The translations under genes and the position numbers were made by a program. Positions 1 to 11,220 of a DNA stretch of 64,000 bases are shown in pieces. The notes under the pieces are model-generated. The model was not told the origin of the DNA. It saw only the letters and a program-made list of their open reading frames with translations, and searched no databases. How positions within the stretch are numbered: the first letter of the stretch is position 1; each line of letters begins with the position of its first letter. The DNA is from Usnea hakonensis (taxonomy: Eukaryota > Ascomycota > Lecanoromycetes > Lecanorales > Parmeliaceae). The stretch covers positions 186,001-250,000 of the forward strand of contig BLJB01000011.1 of NCBI GenBank assembly GCA_013423325.1, read 5' to 3'.

Positions 1-96
1 CGGCTTTCTGGTCAGGAGTCTTGTGTTATTACTAGTCTTGTAAGGAATGAAGTTTTCGAGGTTGGCACCGTAAGAGAGTCTTTGTTTTACTGACAT
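1..96 (-). CDS. Possible 5' end of a gene cut by the window edge
   Basis: On the minus strand an ATG at 96 opens a frame that stays open for 32 codons to the window edge. It reads like coding sequence (begins MSVKQRLSYGANLENF, polar and basic). I do not recognise the family, and 32 codons is too short to be sure. It would be transcribed in the same direction as the ribosomal protein gene upstream of it. The remaining stretch 97-338 lies between the two genes and shows nothing else. Confidence 0.35.
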   Translation of the reverse strand, partial: MSVKQRLSYGANLENFIPYKTSNNTRLLTRKP

Positions 97-338
97 GTTT
101 TCGCCTTTGTAGCCGCGCAATTTTTGTAGAGAGGAAAGGTGAGGGAAGGAGATGGAGAGAATACGTCATAATCGTAATGCTTCACGATCCTACGAATGAG
201 TATCTCGTCGGGAGTTTCGATGTCGTAGGCTTCAGTCGCTGGCAATACTGAACAGCCGAAATACATGATCCACCGTATATTATGGCAGCAACATTTTGTA
301 ATGATTCGACATCTAAAACGGAGACGTCGTGTGATGAC

Positions 339-1197
339 TCATTTGATTTTCTTCGCCTTGAGCTTGATGGTCTCCCCGTTCACGAAGATGCCCTTCCCTT
401 TGTACGGCTCCGGCACCCTCCACTTCCTAAGCCTCGCCGCGAATTGATTTACCACCTCTTTCTCCACCCCTTCCAACAGTATTCGAGTAGGTTGTGGTGT
501 GCTTGCTTTCATGCCTAGAGGGATGCCAAGCTCGATGGGGTGTGAGTAGCCGACCTTCAATGAAACAAACTGCTGCCCAGGGTATTCTGGTTGGACGGAG
601 ACTGCTGAGGGCTCGACTGTTGCTCTGTATCCTACTCCAACCAGCCTCAGAACAGCGGTATGACCTTCGGAAACTCCACGGATGTGACAATTTATGTATG
701 CGCGGGTGGTACCTTTGACTGTCAGAAAGCCGCGGCCAAAATCACGAGTGGCAGACTGAAGGAAGACGTACCCCACATCTCGCGTTGTTTGCGTTGTTTC
801 CTGTCTAGGATACTCAAAGAGGCTTTCCTTGTCTTCGTATTGTGGTCAAGGCTCATATAGGGCGGCAATTTCACAGACATCTTGCCTACGCGTGAGTCAG
901 TTGAGACTTCTACTTTCAAGCTCTAGGCCGCATACCCAAGGGACCAGTGATTTCCACGGTCTTCGGCGGCTCAATCCTACTGATAGCCTTTCTTTGCTTC
1001 ACTGGGGTTTCAAGAAGTCTAAGATCGACTCCTTCCGGAAGTGACAGAGGCGCACTGCCAATTCGTGATCTGCATCTTGCAGTGCTGGAGAGCGGCCTGG
1101 ATGAATGTGGGGAGCTTAGGGCAGGGACAAGAAAGTCAGGCAATAGCGATGGTGTAGTTCTAGAACCCGTCCGCAGGCAATTAAATCTCAATATCAT
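339..1197 (-). CDS. MRPL6: Mitochondrial ribosomal protein uL6m (L6)
   Basis: Large-subunit protein of the mitochondrial ribosome. Three exons on the minus strand, 1197-936, 885-772 and 712-339, joined by GT..AG introns that keep frame, give 249 aa. The first ~45 residues are rich in Arg, Ser and Leu with no acid until later, as expected of a mitochondrial presequence. The body follows bacterial L6: an RIGSAPLSLPEGVD strand, the central LRLVGVGYRA motif, and the hallmark C-terminal WRVPEPYKGKGI followed by a Lys-rich tail. Length matches fungal members. The start at 1197 is the ATG that includes the targeting sequence. The gene is divergent from KAR5. Identification rests on the L6 C-terminal signature, and I consider it secure. 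Confidence 0.93.
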
Positions 1198-1705
1198 GAT
1201 GTGCTTGGCTCCTGTGGTGATGGTGCACGATCACTAAAGTAATGAATGAGATTCAGTCAGTGCCAAGACGCGCTAACCCGCATGTCACTTCGCGCCGAAA
1301 ACGCAGCTTCCTTCAATTCACCAAAGCCTTACTTTACTTTATTCACATGTGATTTCCTCTTTGGCCAATGGCAAGTTCAAATTAGTGGAAAGTTTCGAGT
1401 GAACTACCTCTCAAGGTGTGTGGGCATTGGTCCATCTATACGCACTGTTCCGCTACATACGTCAGGCAGCGGCGCTCAAAGTGTGCTTCACATAAACCGT
1501 TCAGATAAGTACACTCAAATTGCAAAAGACTCGGAGGTGAATGGGATATTCACACCAATGACAACGGCTGTTATCGCGGATGAATGCCCCTTCCTGCTCG
1601 GTGATTCATTCCTAATTTATTCTCCCTGTTCGCCTTCTCCGTGGGCATCTCCTCATCCTCAACATTTACTTTGCAATTCCGTGACCGAAGGCATCGAATT
1701 CAGCG
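1198..1705. other. Divergent intergenic region MRPL6/KAR5
   Basis: 508 bp between two divergent starts. A CCAAT pentamer lies at 1365-1369. A long frame on the plus strand overlaps it, but it ends within the KAR5 signal-peptide region in another frame and has no coding character. Confidence 0.5.
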
Positions 1706-3762
1706 ATGCTATTTACTTTGAATTGCAATTGCTGGTTCGCAATTGCTGTATCCATTCTACTTCTTCTTCCTAGTTCGACAGCCTTTCGATTTTCGAAGTC
1801 AAAGGCCAAAGGTAGGTGCTTCGAACATTTGAGTTGGCATCAAGGCTAGACGCGAGTCACTAATTAGCTACTAGATGACTCCGCCAGTAAAGAGCATCGC
1901 CTACTCACTGCCGAACAGGACCTCACTTCGCTTATTAGACCCGAGCCTGTCGATCACACCGGCATCTACACCCATGCACTTCAGCTCCTCTCTTCGATGC
2001 AAAGTTCACCCTCCTGCAATCGGCTTGCCGCGCTTACTTTGCTCGACTCATGTCAAACCATTGATGGCTCGGATGCGAATGCAGAAGAATTCCTTGAGGA
2101 CATGAGATCGGTTTATGCCGCCCGATTGGCGATGTGCGAGATTGTGGGTGCTGGATCGGCCGTCCCTCCCCCATGCAAGTCGCTAGATTTCTCATCAGAA
2201 ACGAATGTCCACCAAACTAGCGGTATAAAAACCATTCGTAGGGATCAATTGGGCCTTTGTTTGCAGTCATTAGAATCAAAGCCGCAATGGTGGACGAGCT
2301 ACAGCATCATGAAGCACAATGCGATGGTAATGTGCCAAGCCGCTCGCGTGGACATCGAGAAAGGCAAACCCCCACATCATGGGTCCCTAATTTACCACTG
2401 ACTTTGTTCCAGATGAACTCATTAAGCTGTACAAGTCAGTGGTGGAAATCAACGCTAATGCCAATACTGCATTGTCAAGAGCTACAAAAGATGCCAATGA
2501 TGGATTGAGCGACTTTTCGCTCGCCGTGCAGATGTTCAAAAGACAATTAATACACGACCTCGAAATCTCATCCTCCAAAACGCAGTCCTATTTCGAGCAG
2601 CTAGTCAAAGGCATGGACACAGCTGTACAATCAACAATTAGCAAGATGAGCTCAGTAATAAGAGCTGCGGAGACGGACGCGGCTAACATGAGTGAAGTGA
2701 GTCCATCCGGACGTAGCCAATGTGTCCAGAAGCGCACTGACGTTTACCTATCCTGCGGTAGAATGTTCGTAGAGCCAATGTCCATTCTGCCGATCTGGAG
2801 AAGAATATCGGAAGAGTCTTCCAGCAGGTCATTACAGGCAACGCAGAGCTGGCCGCGACTCAGATCGAACACAGCCGTGTGCTGGTAACGGAATTGCAGA
2901 ACTCCTTACAGAACGTGAAAGAAGGAGAGATCGGTCCATTGCTTAATGCGGTCGTAAGCCAATTGGTGAGTGAGATTTAGTTAGGCGCGCGAAGGTGAAA
3001 GCACTGACCACTTCTAGCAAAATAGCAATGACCTGGCGGTCGTTACGTACATGAGGCAGAATGAGCTGTACGAGGTATGAAAGTCTTACACTAAGCAATC
3101 TTTCCGCCTGGGCTGACTCCCTAACAGCGCGTGCAAGATTTCCAACATTTGTTCTCTGGGCTCAGATCAGGAGCAGAAGACTTTCAGGATTTAATTACCA
3201 ACGTGACTACTAGTGCACGTGGCCTCCATGAAATAGTAGATGATGCGGCCGCGAAGGTAGCGAAGATGGCTTGGTTTGGTGCAGTCCCCAGAGAGCTATT
3301 CGGAGTGTGTTGGTTGGTCCTCGCAGTTGCTGTGCTGCACTGGTACAGTCCCAATCATGCTAAGATCGTTGCATCAATCATGGGTGAGTGGTGGCCACAG
3401 CGCCATAAGAATGGCATCTTCTCCCTCAAGCCACACGCGGAAAGTTGAGAATAATCCAATGCTGATCCAGAGTCACAGGATTCATGGTACTTGTGCACAC
3501 TTCCGGTCTCCTGGACGACGTCAGGCCAATTCCTCCGGATCTGACGCTCATTCACTATGCTTCGGGCTATCAGGTCCGCGTTTGGGCGCTCATTAGATTT
3601 ACCGCGACGCTTGGCATTGTGTCGACCATCGCCATTTTCATCTACCGGCGCAGAAATGCATTCAGAGCTTTGCGTTCGCGCTCTACAAAACAGAAGCCTT
3701 CTGACCTGAGGTACATTGGGTTGGAAGCTTCTGAGAGGCAGCACCGTCAATGGAGCCTCTAG
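1706..3762 (+). CDS. KAR5: Nuclear membrane fusion protein, Kar5/Tht1 family
   Basis: Membrane glycoprotein of the ER and nuclear envelope required for nuclear fusion after mating. Seven exons (1706-1811, 1875-2363, 2413-2696, 2762-2965, 3018-3074, 3128-3383, 3479-3762) give 559 aa. The ATG at 1706 was chosen because it starts a clear signal peptide (Trp/Phe/Ile then five Leu, Pro-Ser-Ser-Thr-Ala). The N-terminal half carries the Cys-containing family block (SSPSCNRLAALTLLDSCQ, then RSVYAARLAMCE and QWWTSYS). The middle is a long helical, coiled-coil-like stretch. Two membrane segments lie near residues 436 and 496, as in Kar5. Intron 2 (2364-2412, 49 bp) has a GC donor (AAAG|GCAAAC), the only junction that keeps frame and restores the Asp-Glu-Leu-Ile continuation. 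The family call is from recognised motifs. Confidence 0.85.
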
Positions 3763-4609
3763 GCTGTCCATTCATCTGGCGAGTTGGCACACTAGGAGAT
3801 TGAGAACAAAGGGCATAGCAGCAGAACTTTCTGTGCCCTACAGGATCTATCCCGGTTACAGTCGCAGAGACTGTCCCATTATTTGGCCATCGGTAATATC
3901 CAGCATCACCTTGAGCTTTGATCGACCTTCCAGGGCTTTGTCAACGATGCAAAACATACGAACAAACTGCAGCATTTACATGCATCCTACCATCCAAGCG
4001 CGGCACGCTTTGCATATTACGACATAATTCACGACAGCAACACGTCCTTAGCATTAGCACTCTGCATACATATGCACGATTCTTTACGGTGTATGAAAAA
4101 ATCTCACGTCTTATGAGGGCGGGAGGATTTGGCTGCACTGGCATCTATTTTTGGCTTGCAAGAACACCCATTTTTGGCTTGCGAAGAAATCGGGGATTTC
4201 GGCGTTGGCATGGCTTCTTTGCTTGGGATTTGCTTTCTTTTGAGCTAGATACCCCATGTGCGTAGCAGAGCAAATTTGAACTCACTATTCTGCTTCGTTC
4301 GCGATAAAGGAAGCTGACAGTGTGTGATTGATGCCGGTTCAGTGCCTTCACAGTGTGCTTGGCTTGAGCTCAAGTTCAAATGAGGACGTTAAACTATAGT
4401 CTTTAGGTCCAATATCGGGTCCATAGATATCACCGCAGATTGGACAGCGGATTCCGAGCGTCGAGTAAAGAATTGTGTGAAGACAGGCCCCCACAAACAC
4501 AACAACTTCTTTACCATTCCAGGCCAAAATCCGCTATCTGTACACGAGTGTCCATTATGATGATTATGAATTGATATACACTATGCACGCCAAGAGCCAA
4601 AGCAGCCCA
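3763..4609. other. Convergent intergenic region
   Basis: 847 bp between the 3' ends of KAR5 and ICP55. Only short unrelated frames. A near-direct repeat of about 14 bp (attttTGGCTTGC type) occurs at 4146-4159 and 4170-4183. No gene seen. Confidence 0.5.
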
Positions 4610-6599
4610 CTAACTCCTAAGCGCCTCGATGTCATCAACCTCCTTCACAGCCTCCGTAGTCAGTACGAGCGGATGCTCCTCCTGCACGCACACACTATCT
4701 TCGATGCGGATGCCCATACCGCGGAAGTGGGCTGGGTAAGCTTCTGTGTTGGGTATGTAGAGGCCGCTGTGTTGCGCATCAAGTATTAGCTCGAGTTCGC
4801 GAGAAAGGGGGTCATTGAGATATGGAACGAGAGGTTGGGGCGGGCTTACGGCTCAACAGTGACGCACTGCCTCGGTTGTAATTTTGTCTTTCGAGACTGG
4901 CCTGGAGTGTCGTGGACGTCGAGGCCGATGTAGTGGCCTAGATGGTGGGGGAAGAGCGTTTCGAGAGCCTGGGTTGCGTTAGAATTTTGAGGGACACTGG
5001 GAGAATGTATAGGAAGGAGGCATACGTTGCCTGACATGTCGAAGCCTAGCTGCTGTAAATGGTCTTTCAAGGCTTTCTCTGCGATGTCATGCAATCCGTC
5101 AAGGGAGACGTTGGCGTTGGCGCGGCAGAGGGAGATGCATTGGCGTTGGGTTGTGAGGACGGCGTTATAAAGGTCTTTCTGGGCAGGTGTGAAGGTGCCT
5201 GAAATGGGCCATGTGCGTGTGATGTCTGTTATGTAGCCTCCATATTCCTGGATAGGGATTAGGGAGATTGCTAGGAAAGATTCGGGATAGAGAGGCCTAC
5301 CCCACCTGCGTCTACGAGTACCATCTGTCCATTTCTGGAGAATTGTCAATGTCGATGAGCGGTTTGTGGGTACTGAAGGCTTACTTCAGTACATGGTCGT
5401 TCTGAGTGTAGTGGATCACGCTGGCATTCTGCTTCGGTCAGCGCTACCGCCATGAACTTAGGCAGGATGATCCTAACCTGACCCCCTGCTACCACCGGTA
5501 TATATGCTGAGCTGTCACATCCCCGCATCCTGAATTGATAGTCTAGATACGCAGCCAAGTCTTTCTCTTTTGCCCACGGCTGCCGCATGGCATCTGTGTA
5601 TGCTCTTCCTGAAGCTTGACCTGCCTTCCGCATGTTGGCAATCTCGGCATCACTCTTAAGGTTTCGAACCTCATTGATTACGTCGTTCAGCGGGAGATTG
5701 TTGCTTGACTTGAGGATCTTCGCAAGACCTTCGTCTTTCGACGGCTTGTCATGTAGGAAGCGGGAGAAGAACGTCACATTCTTTGGCTTGGAGATGAGGT
5801 CGGTGTAAACTTTTGATGCTTCTGTGACAATGGGCGTCAGGAGGCTTGAGATTTGGTTGATGTCTCCAGTCTTTAAAGCCTTTCAGTAACTTCTTACAAG
5901 TCCCAGTACTCCTTTCCCATACCTCATCTGCATTGAAGACATCCAGGGCTGCGTGAGTCCCTGATCTTACACCATCCCATTGCTCGGCTTTGGCATCCTT
6001 CTCCCGCACGTAAAGATGAAATGTATGGTCGTCTCCATTGATACCCCTCCCTACCCATGGTAAATATCTGGGCGAGGGCGATTCCTAAGTACATTCCTTG
6101 CGTACCTATCACTGCAACAGCTTCCGGTTCATTGAAGCCTGTTTTCCTCAGTATAGGCTGTCAACGACAATCGGTTCTCTTACCCGTCAAATAGAAGAAG
6201 TTGGACTCCTGATGAAATTCGTAGAATACAGCGCCAGACCTGTACTTTGTCTCCGAGGCAGCTAGTATGGCAATGGCATTTTCGGGTAGCTTTGCGGCAA
6301 GCGCTGCGCGGCGTTGTGCGTATTCAAGAGCTGTGATACCAGGAGTAACTACACGGAGGCCACGTTAGCAGTGTCTGAGACGAAAGATGCTTGAGCTCAC
6401 GCTCTCCGGCTTTCAGTATATGTGGATGGGTCTCATGAAGCGGTTGTCCAAATTGAAGCTTGGCGGCGGAGATAGATGCACATTTTCGCAGCTGGGCAGG
6501 CAGTCCCCATGGAGCAAGTGACTGCCTTGAAATGAAGGCAGCAGAACGCAATGCTTGTTGCCTTGCACACTTATTCAACGTGTGCGCGCATGATGGCAT
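4610..6599 (-). CDS. ICP55: Mitochondrial intermediate-cleaving peptidase, Xaa-Pro aminopeptidase family
   Basis: M24B metallopeptidase. The yeast enzyme removes one residue from proteins already cut by the mitochondrial processing peptidase. Ten exons on the minus strand: 6599-6401, 6348-6184, 6138-6106, 6050-5923, 5870-5478, 5428-5385, 5334-5301, 5247-5026, 4968-4850 and 4766-4610, all in frame, giving 497 aa (yeast about 510). The ATG at 6599 begins MPSCAHTLNK and a basic, acid-poor mitochondrial presequence. The pita-bread fold metal ligands are visible: Asp in LVDAGGEYGGYITDITR, His in FPHHLGHYIGLDVH, and Glu in VTVEP and near GIRIEDSV. The intron at 4969-5025 is a multiple of three without stop, so retention would insert 19 residues. 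Divergent from the sirtuin with only 224 bp between starts. Function in mitochondria is inferred from the family and presequence. Confidence 0.9.
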
Positions 6600-6823
6600 G
6601 CTTGACTGATGATTCCTGAAAGCAAATGATCGACATTTAGCCTGTGCTTCTCTCTCAGCCTCGGGCTGCAGCGCGGAGCTAGGTACCCAAAGTCGTTCTT
6701 CTGTCCATTCTAACATGATGAGTCTTGTTTTAGGCAACAGCTTCGTAGATATGTGCCCGAGGCATGATCTTGTACAGAATACCAAGGAAAATCTTCTTCA
6801 ACCATGAGCAGTCTTTCGCAAGC

Positions 6824-7888
6824 ATGGCGTCCTCAATCAAGCCAGCGGACCTAGAGTCCTTCCAGAGACACCTTCGGTACTCAGACTGCGTTTTGGCTCT
6901 TTGCGGTGCAGGTCTCTCGGTCGCCTCTGGACTGCCTACGTTTCGTGGTGCCGGTGGTTTATGGCGAAGCTACGATGCAGTTTCTCTCGCAACCCCAGAG
7001 GCTTTTGAGTCAGACCCTGTACTGGTTTGGCAGTTCTACAACTATAGACGGCATATGGCCTTACAGGCACACCCAAACCCAGCTCACTATGCTCTTGCTG
7101 CTTTGGCTAGACGCAAGAAGGGTTTCCTTACATTGAGCCAGAATGTCGATGGTAGGCTGTTCCTTGCACCCGAAAAAGAAGTGTCCAGCAGCTTATGGAC
7201 ATAAATAGGTCTGAGCCAGCGAGCAGATCATTCGGCTTCGAGGCTTCATCTCCTTCATGGTTCATTGTTCGACATCAAATGTTCTGCGTCCCACTGCAAC
7301 TATACAGAGTCGAACAACTTTACAGATCCGATAGCTCCAGCTCTCGGGCTACCTAAGGACGCAACCCCACCGGCTGCTCTAGGAACAGCAATTTCAGGAG
7401 CCGGAACCAGATACTCGCTGCGAAGTGCCACGCACGGTGCCAGCTCGAAGCGTCAACCAAGGAAGGAGCTGGACATATCAGATGATAGAGTTCACCTCCC
7501 AGAGCTTGGTACCGAAGACCTACCCCATTGTCCGAAGTGCAGCAGTGGATTGCTCCGCCCTGGCGTCGTCTGGTTTGGAGAGGAGCTACCTAAAAATATG
7601 ATGCAAGACATTGACGATTTCATCAAGAAATCGAGGAAAATTGATCTGATCCTAGTCATTGGGACCAGTACTAGGGTCTATGGTTACATTGACGAAGCAA
7701 GGGCAAAAGGTGCAAGAGTCGCAGTTATCAACATGGACAAGGCAAATCCAAGTAGTAGAGGATTGGAGAAGGGAGATTGGTTCTTCGAGGGCGATGCTGG
7801 TGTACTTGTCCCAGAGCTTTTGAAATCAGAGATTGGAGATATTCCCACGACAGTACACGAATCAGGCAACGAAGACTGTGGCGAATGA
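6824..7888 (+). CDS. NAD-dependent protein deacylase, sirtuin class III (SIRT5-like)
   Basis: Sir2-family enzyme that uses NAD+ to remove acyl groups from lysines. Exons 6824-7151 and 7209-7888 give 335 aa. NAD-binding motif GAGLSVASGLPTFRGAGGLW near the N-terminus; SQNVDG; catalytic His in LHLLHGSLF; a four-Cys zinc site (KC-x4-HC and CPKC); then PGVVWFGE and VIGTST. The Tyr-x-x-Arg pair in FYNYRRHM is the residue pair that in SIRT5 binds succinyl, malonyl or glutaryl groups, so desuccinylase activity is likelier than plain deacetylation. A 60-residue low-complexity insert sits in the zinc module before the second Cys pair. The ATG at 6824 was preferred; one 21 codons upstream in the same frame would add a basic stretch. 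Location (mitochondrial or cytosolic) is not shown. Divergent from ICP55. Confidence 0.88.
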
Positions 7889-8389
7889 AAGGACAAGTCT
7901 TGGGAGGACTGGAAGTTGATATGGCCACGACTGAGATCTTCAAAGCGACTGCCGATGTCGAGATGATATGGACGGACTGCTGCTGGCACGGCAGAATAGG
8001 ATGGAAGAAATCGGAAGAGTCTCGACCTCCATTTGTCCTTGAATAGCGATTGTCCAATGGCATGCAACCTTTTACAGTCACGAAAGTGTTATAAGCGAAG
8101 ATGCGGGGTTAGTATGCCTTTAGTTAATTATTTACGTCAAAGCCACGAGGTAGAATAAAGAATAAATAAAGAGAAATAGAGTACAGCTTTCATTTTTCTA
8201 CGATAACATATTCATCTCCCAAATTCGGTACGTTTCGAACGCTTTGAATTCGGCTGATTGACACTTTGACTTCCCAGACGCCATGATTCATCGTGGCTGC
8301 GGTGGAACAGCCTGGTCCCGACTTCTGCCGATTATGACTACAAGGCTGTGAAGCTAATGTGACATTCAGATACACACAAAATTGCCGCC
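7889..8389. other. Intergenic region upstream of PCK1
   Basis: 501 bp between the sirtuin stop and the PCK1 ATG. AT-rich around 8110-8200 (AATAAATAAAG runs, possible 3' end signals of the sirtuin). No gene. No regulator site that I can name with confidence. Confidence 0.5.
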
Positions 8390-10629
8390 ATGCCCTCGAG
8401 AATTCTAGAAAACATTGTTCGTCCTCAAACTCCACTCTCCACAGACTTTGCAGCGCAACAACGGCAGAAACAACTGGGAAACAATTACCATTCCAGCTCC
8501 CTCGCCACAATGATCAATTCAAACAGCGTCAACAAGACAAGTCTTCATCCGGGAGGAGTGGAGTAAGTTCTGAATCTTCTTCTCATCTCGGTTGAAGTCA
8601 AAAGCGCTCCTGCTAACCTGTTCATTTCGTCAGGCCGCAGCGCGAGCACAGTGAAATTGAGGAAGAGCTCCACGAAGTGGCCCATATTGATTACAATCGC
8701 GTCTCAATTGTCAGTCATCCCTGTTGTATATCTCCCTTCCGATCCAGAATTGAAGCAAGTACAGATTGCCAATCCCTCTGTTGCAGCGTTATACGAAGAT
8801 GCTTTGGTATACGAAACAGGCTCGGCTATCACCTCGACCGGAGCTTTGACCGCATACTCAGGGGCTAAGACCGGGCGTTCACCCCTCGATAAGCGTATTG
8901 TCAAAGAAGAAGGGTCAGAAAAGGAAGTCTGGTGGGGTCCTGTTAACAAACCTATGTCACCCCAGGTCAGTGTCATTTTCCATTGTTGCAACCCCGCGTT
9001 TGAAGATCGAACGGGATCCAAACGCGGCCCTCTGCATTGCATGCCTCGGCAAAAGACCCCTGCATGATCTTATCTTAGCCTTCTCACTCTCTATTCTAAC
9101 TTTTCAGCGTTAGGTCTGGCGAATTAACAGAGAGAGGGCCGTCGACTATTTGAATACCCGCAATCGAATCTATGTCGTTGATGGTTTCGCTGGCTGGGAT
9201 GAGCGGTACCGCATCAGTGTGCGCATTGTTTGTGCCCGAGCGTATCATGCACTCTTCATGCGCAACATGCTCATCCGACCATCAAGGGAAGAGCTACAGC
9301 ATTTCCACCCTGATTACACAGTCTACAATGCGGGCTCGTTCCCAGCCAATCGATATACAACCGGGATGAGCTCATCCACTTCTGTCGCTATCAACTTTGC
9401 TGAGAGGGAAATGGTAATTCTGGGCACTGAGTATGCTGGTGAGATGAAGAAAGGCATTTTCACAGTACTATTTTATGAAATGCCTGTGAAGCACAACGTC
9501 CTGACGCTACACTCTTCTGCCAATCAAGGTAGAAACGGCGATGTCACCGTGTTTTTTGGCCTTTCTGGCACGGGCAAAACGACGTTATCCGCAGATACCA
9601 AGCGCGCACTGATTGGTGATGACGAGCACTGTTGGAGCGATAAAGGTGTTTTCAACATTGAAGGTGGCTGTTATGCCAAGTGTATTAACCTGTCGGCTGA
9701 AAAGGAACCGGACATTTTCAACGCCATCAAGTTCGGCTCCATCCTAGAGAACGTCGTCTTCAGTCCTGAAACACGAACAGTCGACTACGACGATGCTACG
9801 TTGACCGAGAATACTCGCTGCGCTTACCCAATTGAGTACATTGAGAATACCAAGATTCCTTGTATATCGGACAATCACCCCTCCAACATCATTCTCCTTA
9901 CCTGTGATGCCCGTGGTGTCCTGCCGCCGATATCGAAATTGAACACCGAACAAACCATGTTTCACTTCATCTCTGGCTACACGTCAAAGATGGCTGGTAC
10001 GGAGGATGGTGTCACTGAGCCCCAAGCGACATTCTCTTCTTGCTTCGCTCAGCCGTTCTTGGCTCTGCATCCTATGCGTTATGCCAAGATGCTAGCTGAG
10101 AAAATCGCACACCACAACGCCAATGCATGGCTGCTGAACACTGGTTGGGTTGGTGCTGGTGCTACGACTGGCGGCAAGCGTTGCCCGCAGGTCTCCCTCT
10201 TCCACTTTTCGGCTTTGATATACTGATGAAAGCAGGCTGAAATATACCCGGGCGATCCTCGATGCAATCCACTCAGGAGAGCTTGCCAAGGCTGAGTACG
10301 AGAAATACGAAACTTTCAATCTCTCCGTACCGACCTCTTGCGCGGGTGTTCCCTCCGAGCTACTCAACCCAGCAAAGTCCTGGACAGGGGCGGCTGACTT
10401 CAAAGAGGAAGTCACCAAACTGGGTGGTCTGTTCGTTGATAACTTCAAGAAATATGCTGATGAGGCCACCGAAGAGGTCATCAGAGCCGGTCCTCAAGTT
10501 GAAAAGTTCAATAAGCGTGCTGATGACGCGACTGAAGAGATCATCAAAGCTGGTCCTCAAATTGAAATCTTAAAAAAGCATGCTGATGAGACGACCGAAG
10601 AGGTCATACAAGTCAGTCCTCAAGTTTGA
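8390..10629 (+). CDS. PCK1: ATP-dependent phosphoenolpyruvate carboxykinase with repeated C-terminal tail
   Basis: Catalyses oxaloacetate + ATP to PEP + CO2, the committing cytosolic step of gluconeogenesis. Five exons: 8390-8562, 8634-8709, 8765-8965, 9114-10186 and 10236-10629, giving 638 aa. Motifs: TGRSP..KRIV near the N-terminus, the kinase-1a P-loop GLSGTGKTTLS (about residues 298-308), GDDEHCWS with metal and ATP ligands, and ENTRCAYP. Most of the protein matches fungal PEPCK closely. Two oddities. Intron 4 (10187-10235) only keeps frame with a GC donor (CCC|GCAGGT), while a GT donor four bases downstream would frameshift to an early stop. The C-terminal tail is present three times (21-residue units), making the protein about 40 residues longer than usual. 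Carbon-source regulation is expected from the family, not seen here. Confidence 0.95.
10444..10626 (+). repeat. Three tandem 63-bp units in the PCK1 3' coding end
   Basis: Units at 10444-10506, 10507-10569 and 10570-10626 encode FKKYADEATEEVIRAGPQVEK and two diverged copies. Each keeps [K/N]K-x-AD-[E/D]-[A/T]-TEE-[V/I]-I and the -PQ[V/I] end. Ordinary fungal PEPCK has this tail once. The substitutions preserve helix-forming Ala, Glu and Lys and the frame, so the repeat seems to be maintained as protein. Confidence 0.9.
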
Positions 10630-11220
10630 ATTATCGAGATCGTGTTAGTTTTGGACTGAGGTATGTACCATATAGCAGCAGGATCGGGCCTTGGGTTTGC
10701 ACGAGCGCTATCACATGTGAAGGGCTGGATACAGGGAGCCGCTGGAGCGGTCAGCAGCAGATGCCTGTAAACATACTCTTTGTAGCATACATTTCTCATA
10801 GTGGAATCTTATCATTGTGATCAAGAATAGCAAAGGTATTCTCAATCTAAACCGAGGACAGTCCTACGCCTAAGTAAGTATAGAGTAAGGCTTGGCCGCT
10901 TTTGACAACGACCAAATGTTCACAGAGCCAACGAACAAAGACATTCGACCTTACTCTATGTCTTGAATTGAATTGGATCTGCCAAAAAATCCATACAGTA
11001 CACGGTTCCTCCAGAAAGTACGGAGAGTCAATACACATTCCGAGTGATGCACTGGAGCGAATCTCTGCACATAATCGACTTCACCTGGTTATAATACCAG
11101 CTTCTGTGACATGGGGCTTCGCTCTTGCCTTACAATCCTAGTAGCATTGAAATCGAGAACTACAAAGTGGAGTTGATACATAGACTAGTGCCCTGATGTT
11201 GTCAAGGCCCCACTGCGGCA
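10630..11220. other. Intergenic region PCK1-PAN2
   Basis: 591 bp between two plus-strand genes. No coding-like frame. No gene or named site recognised. Confidence 0.5.

Noticed and set aside
1246..1773. 175-codon plus-strand frame before KAR5
   Set aside because: Ends inside the KAR5 signal-peptide exon in another frame, no motif, poor composition.
10444..10626. CRISPR-like or satellite repeat
   Set aside because: Units are in-frame coding repeats without spacers.
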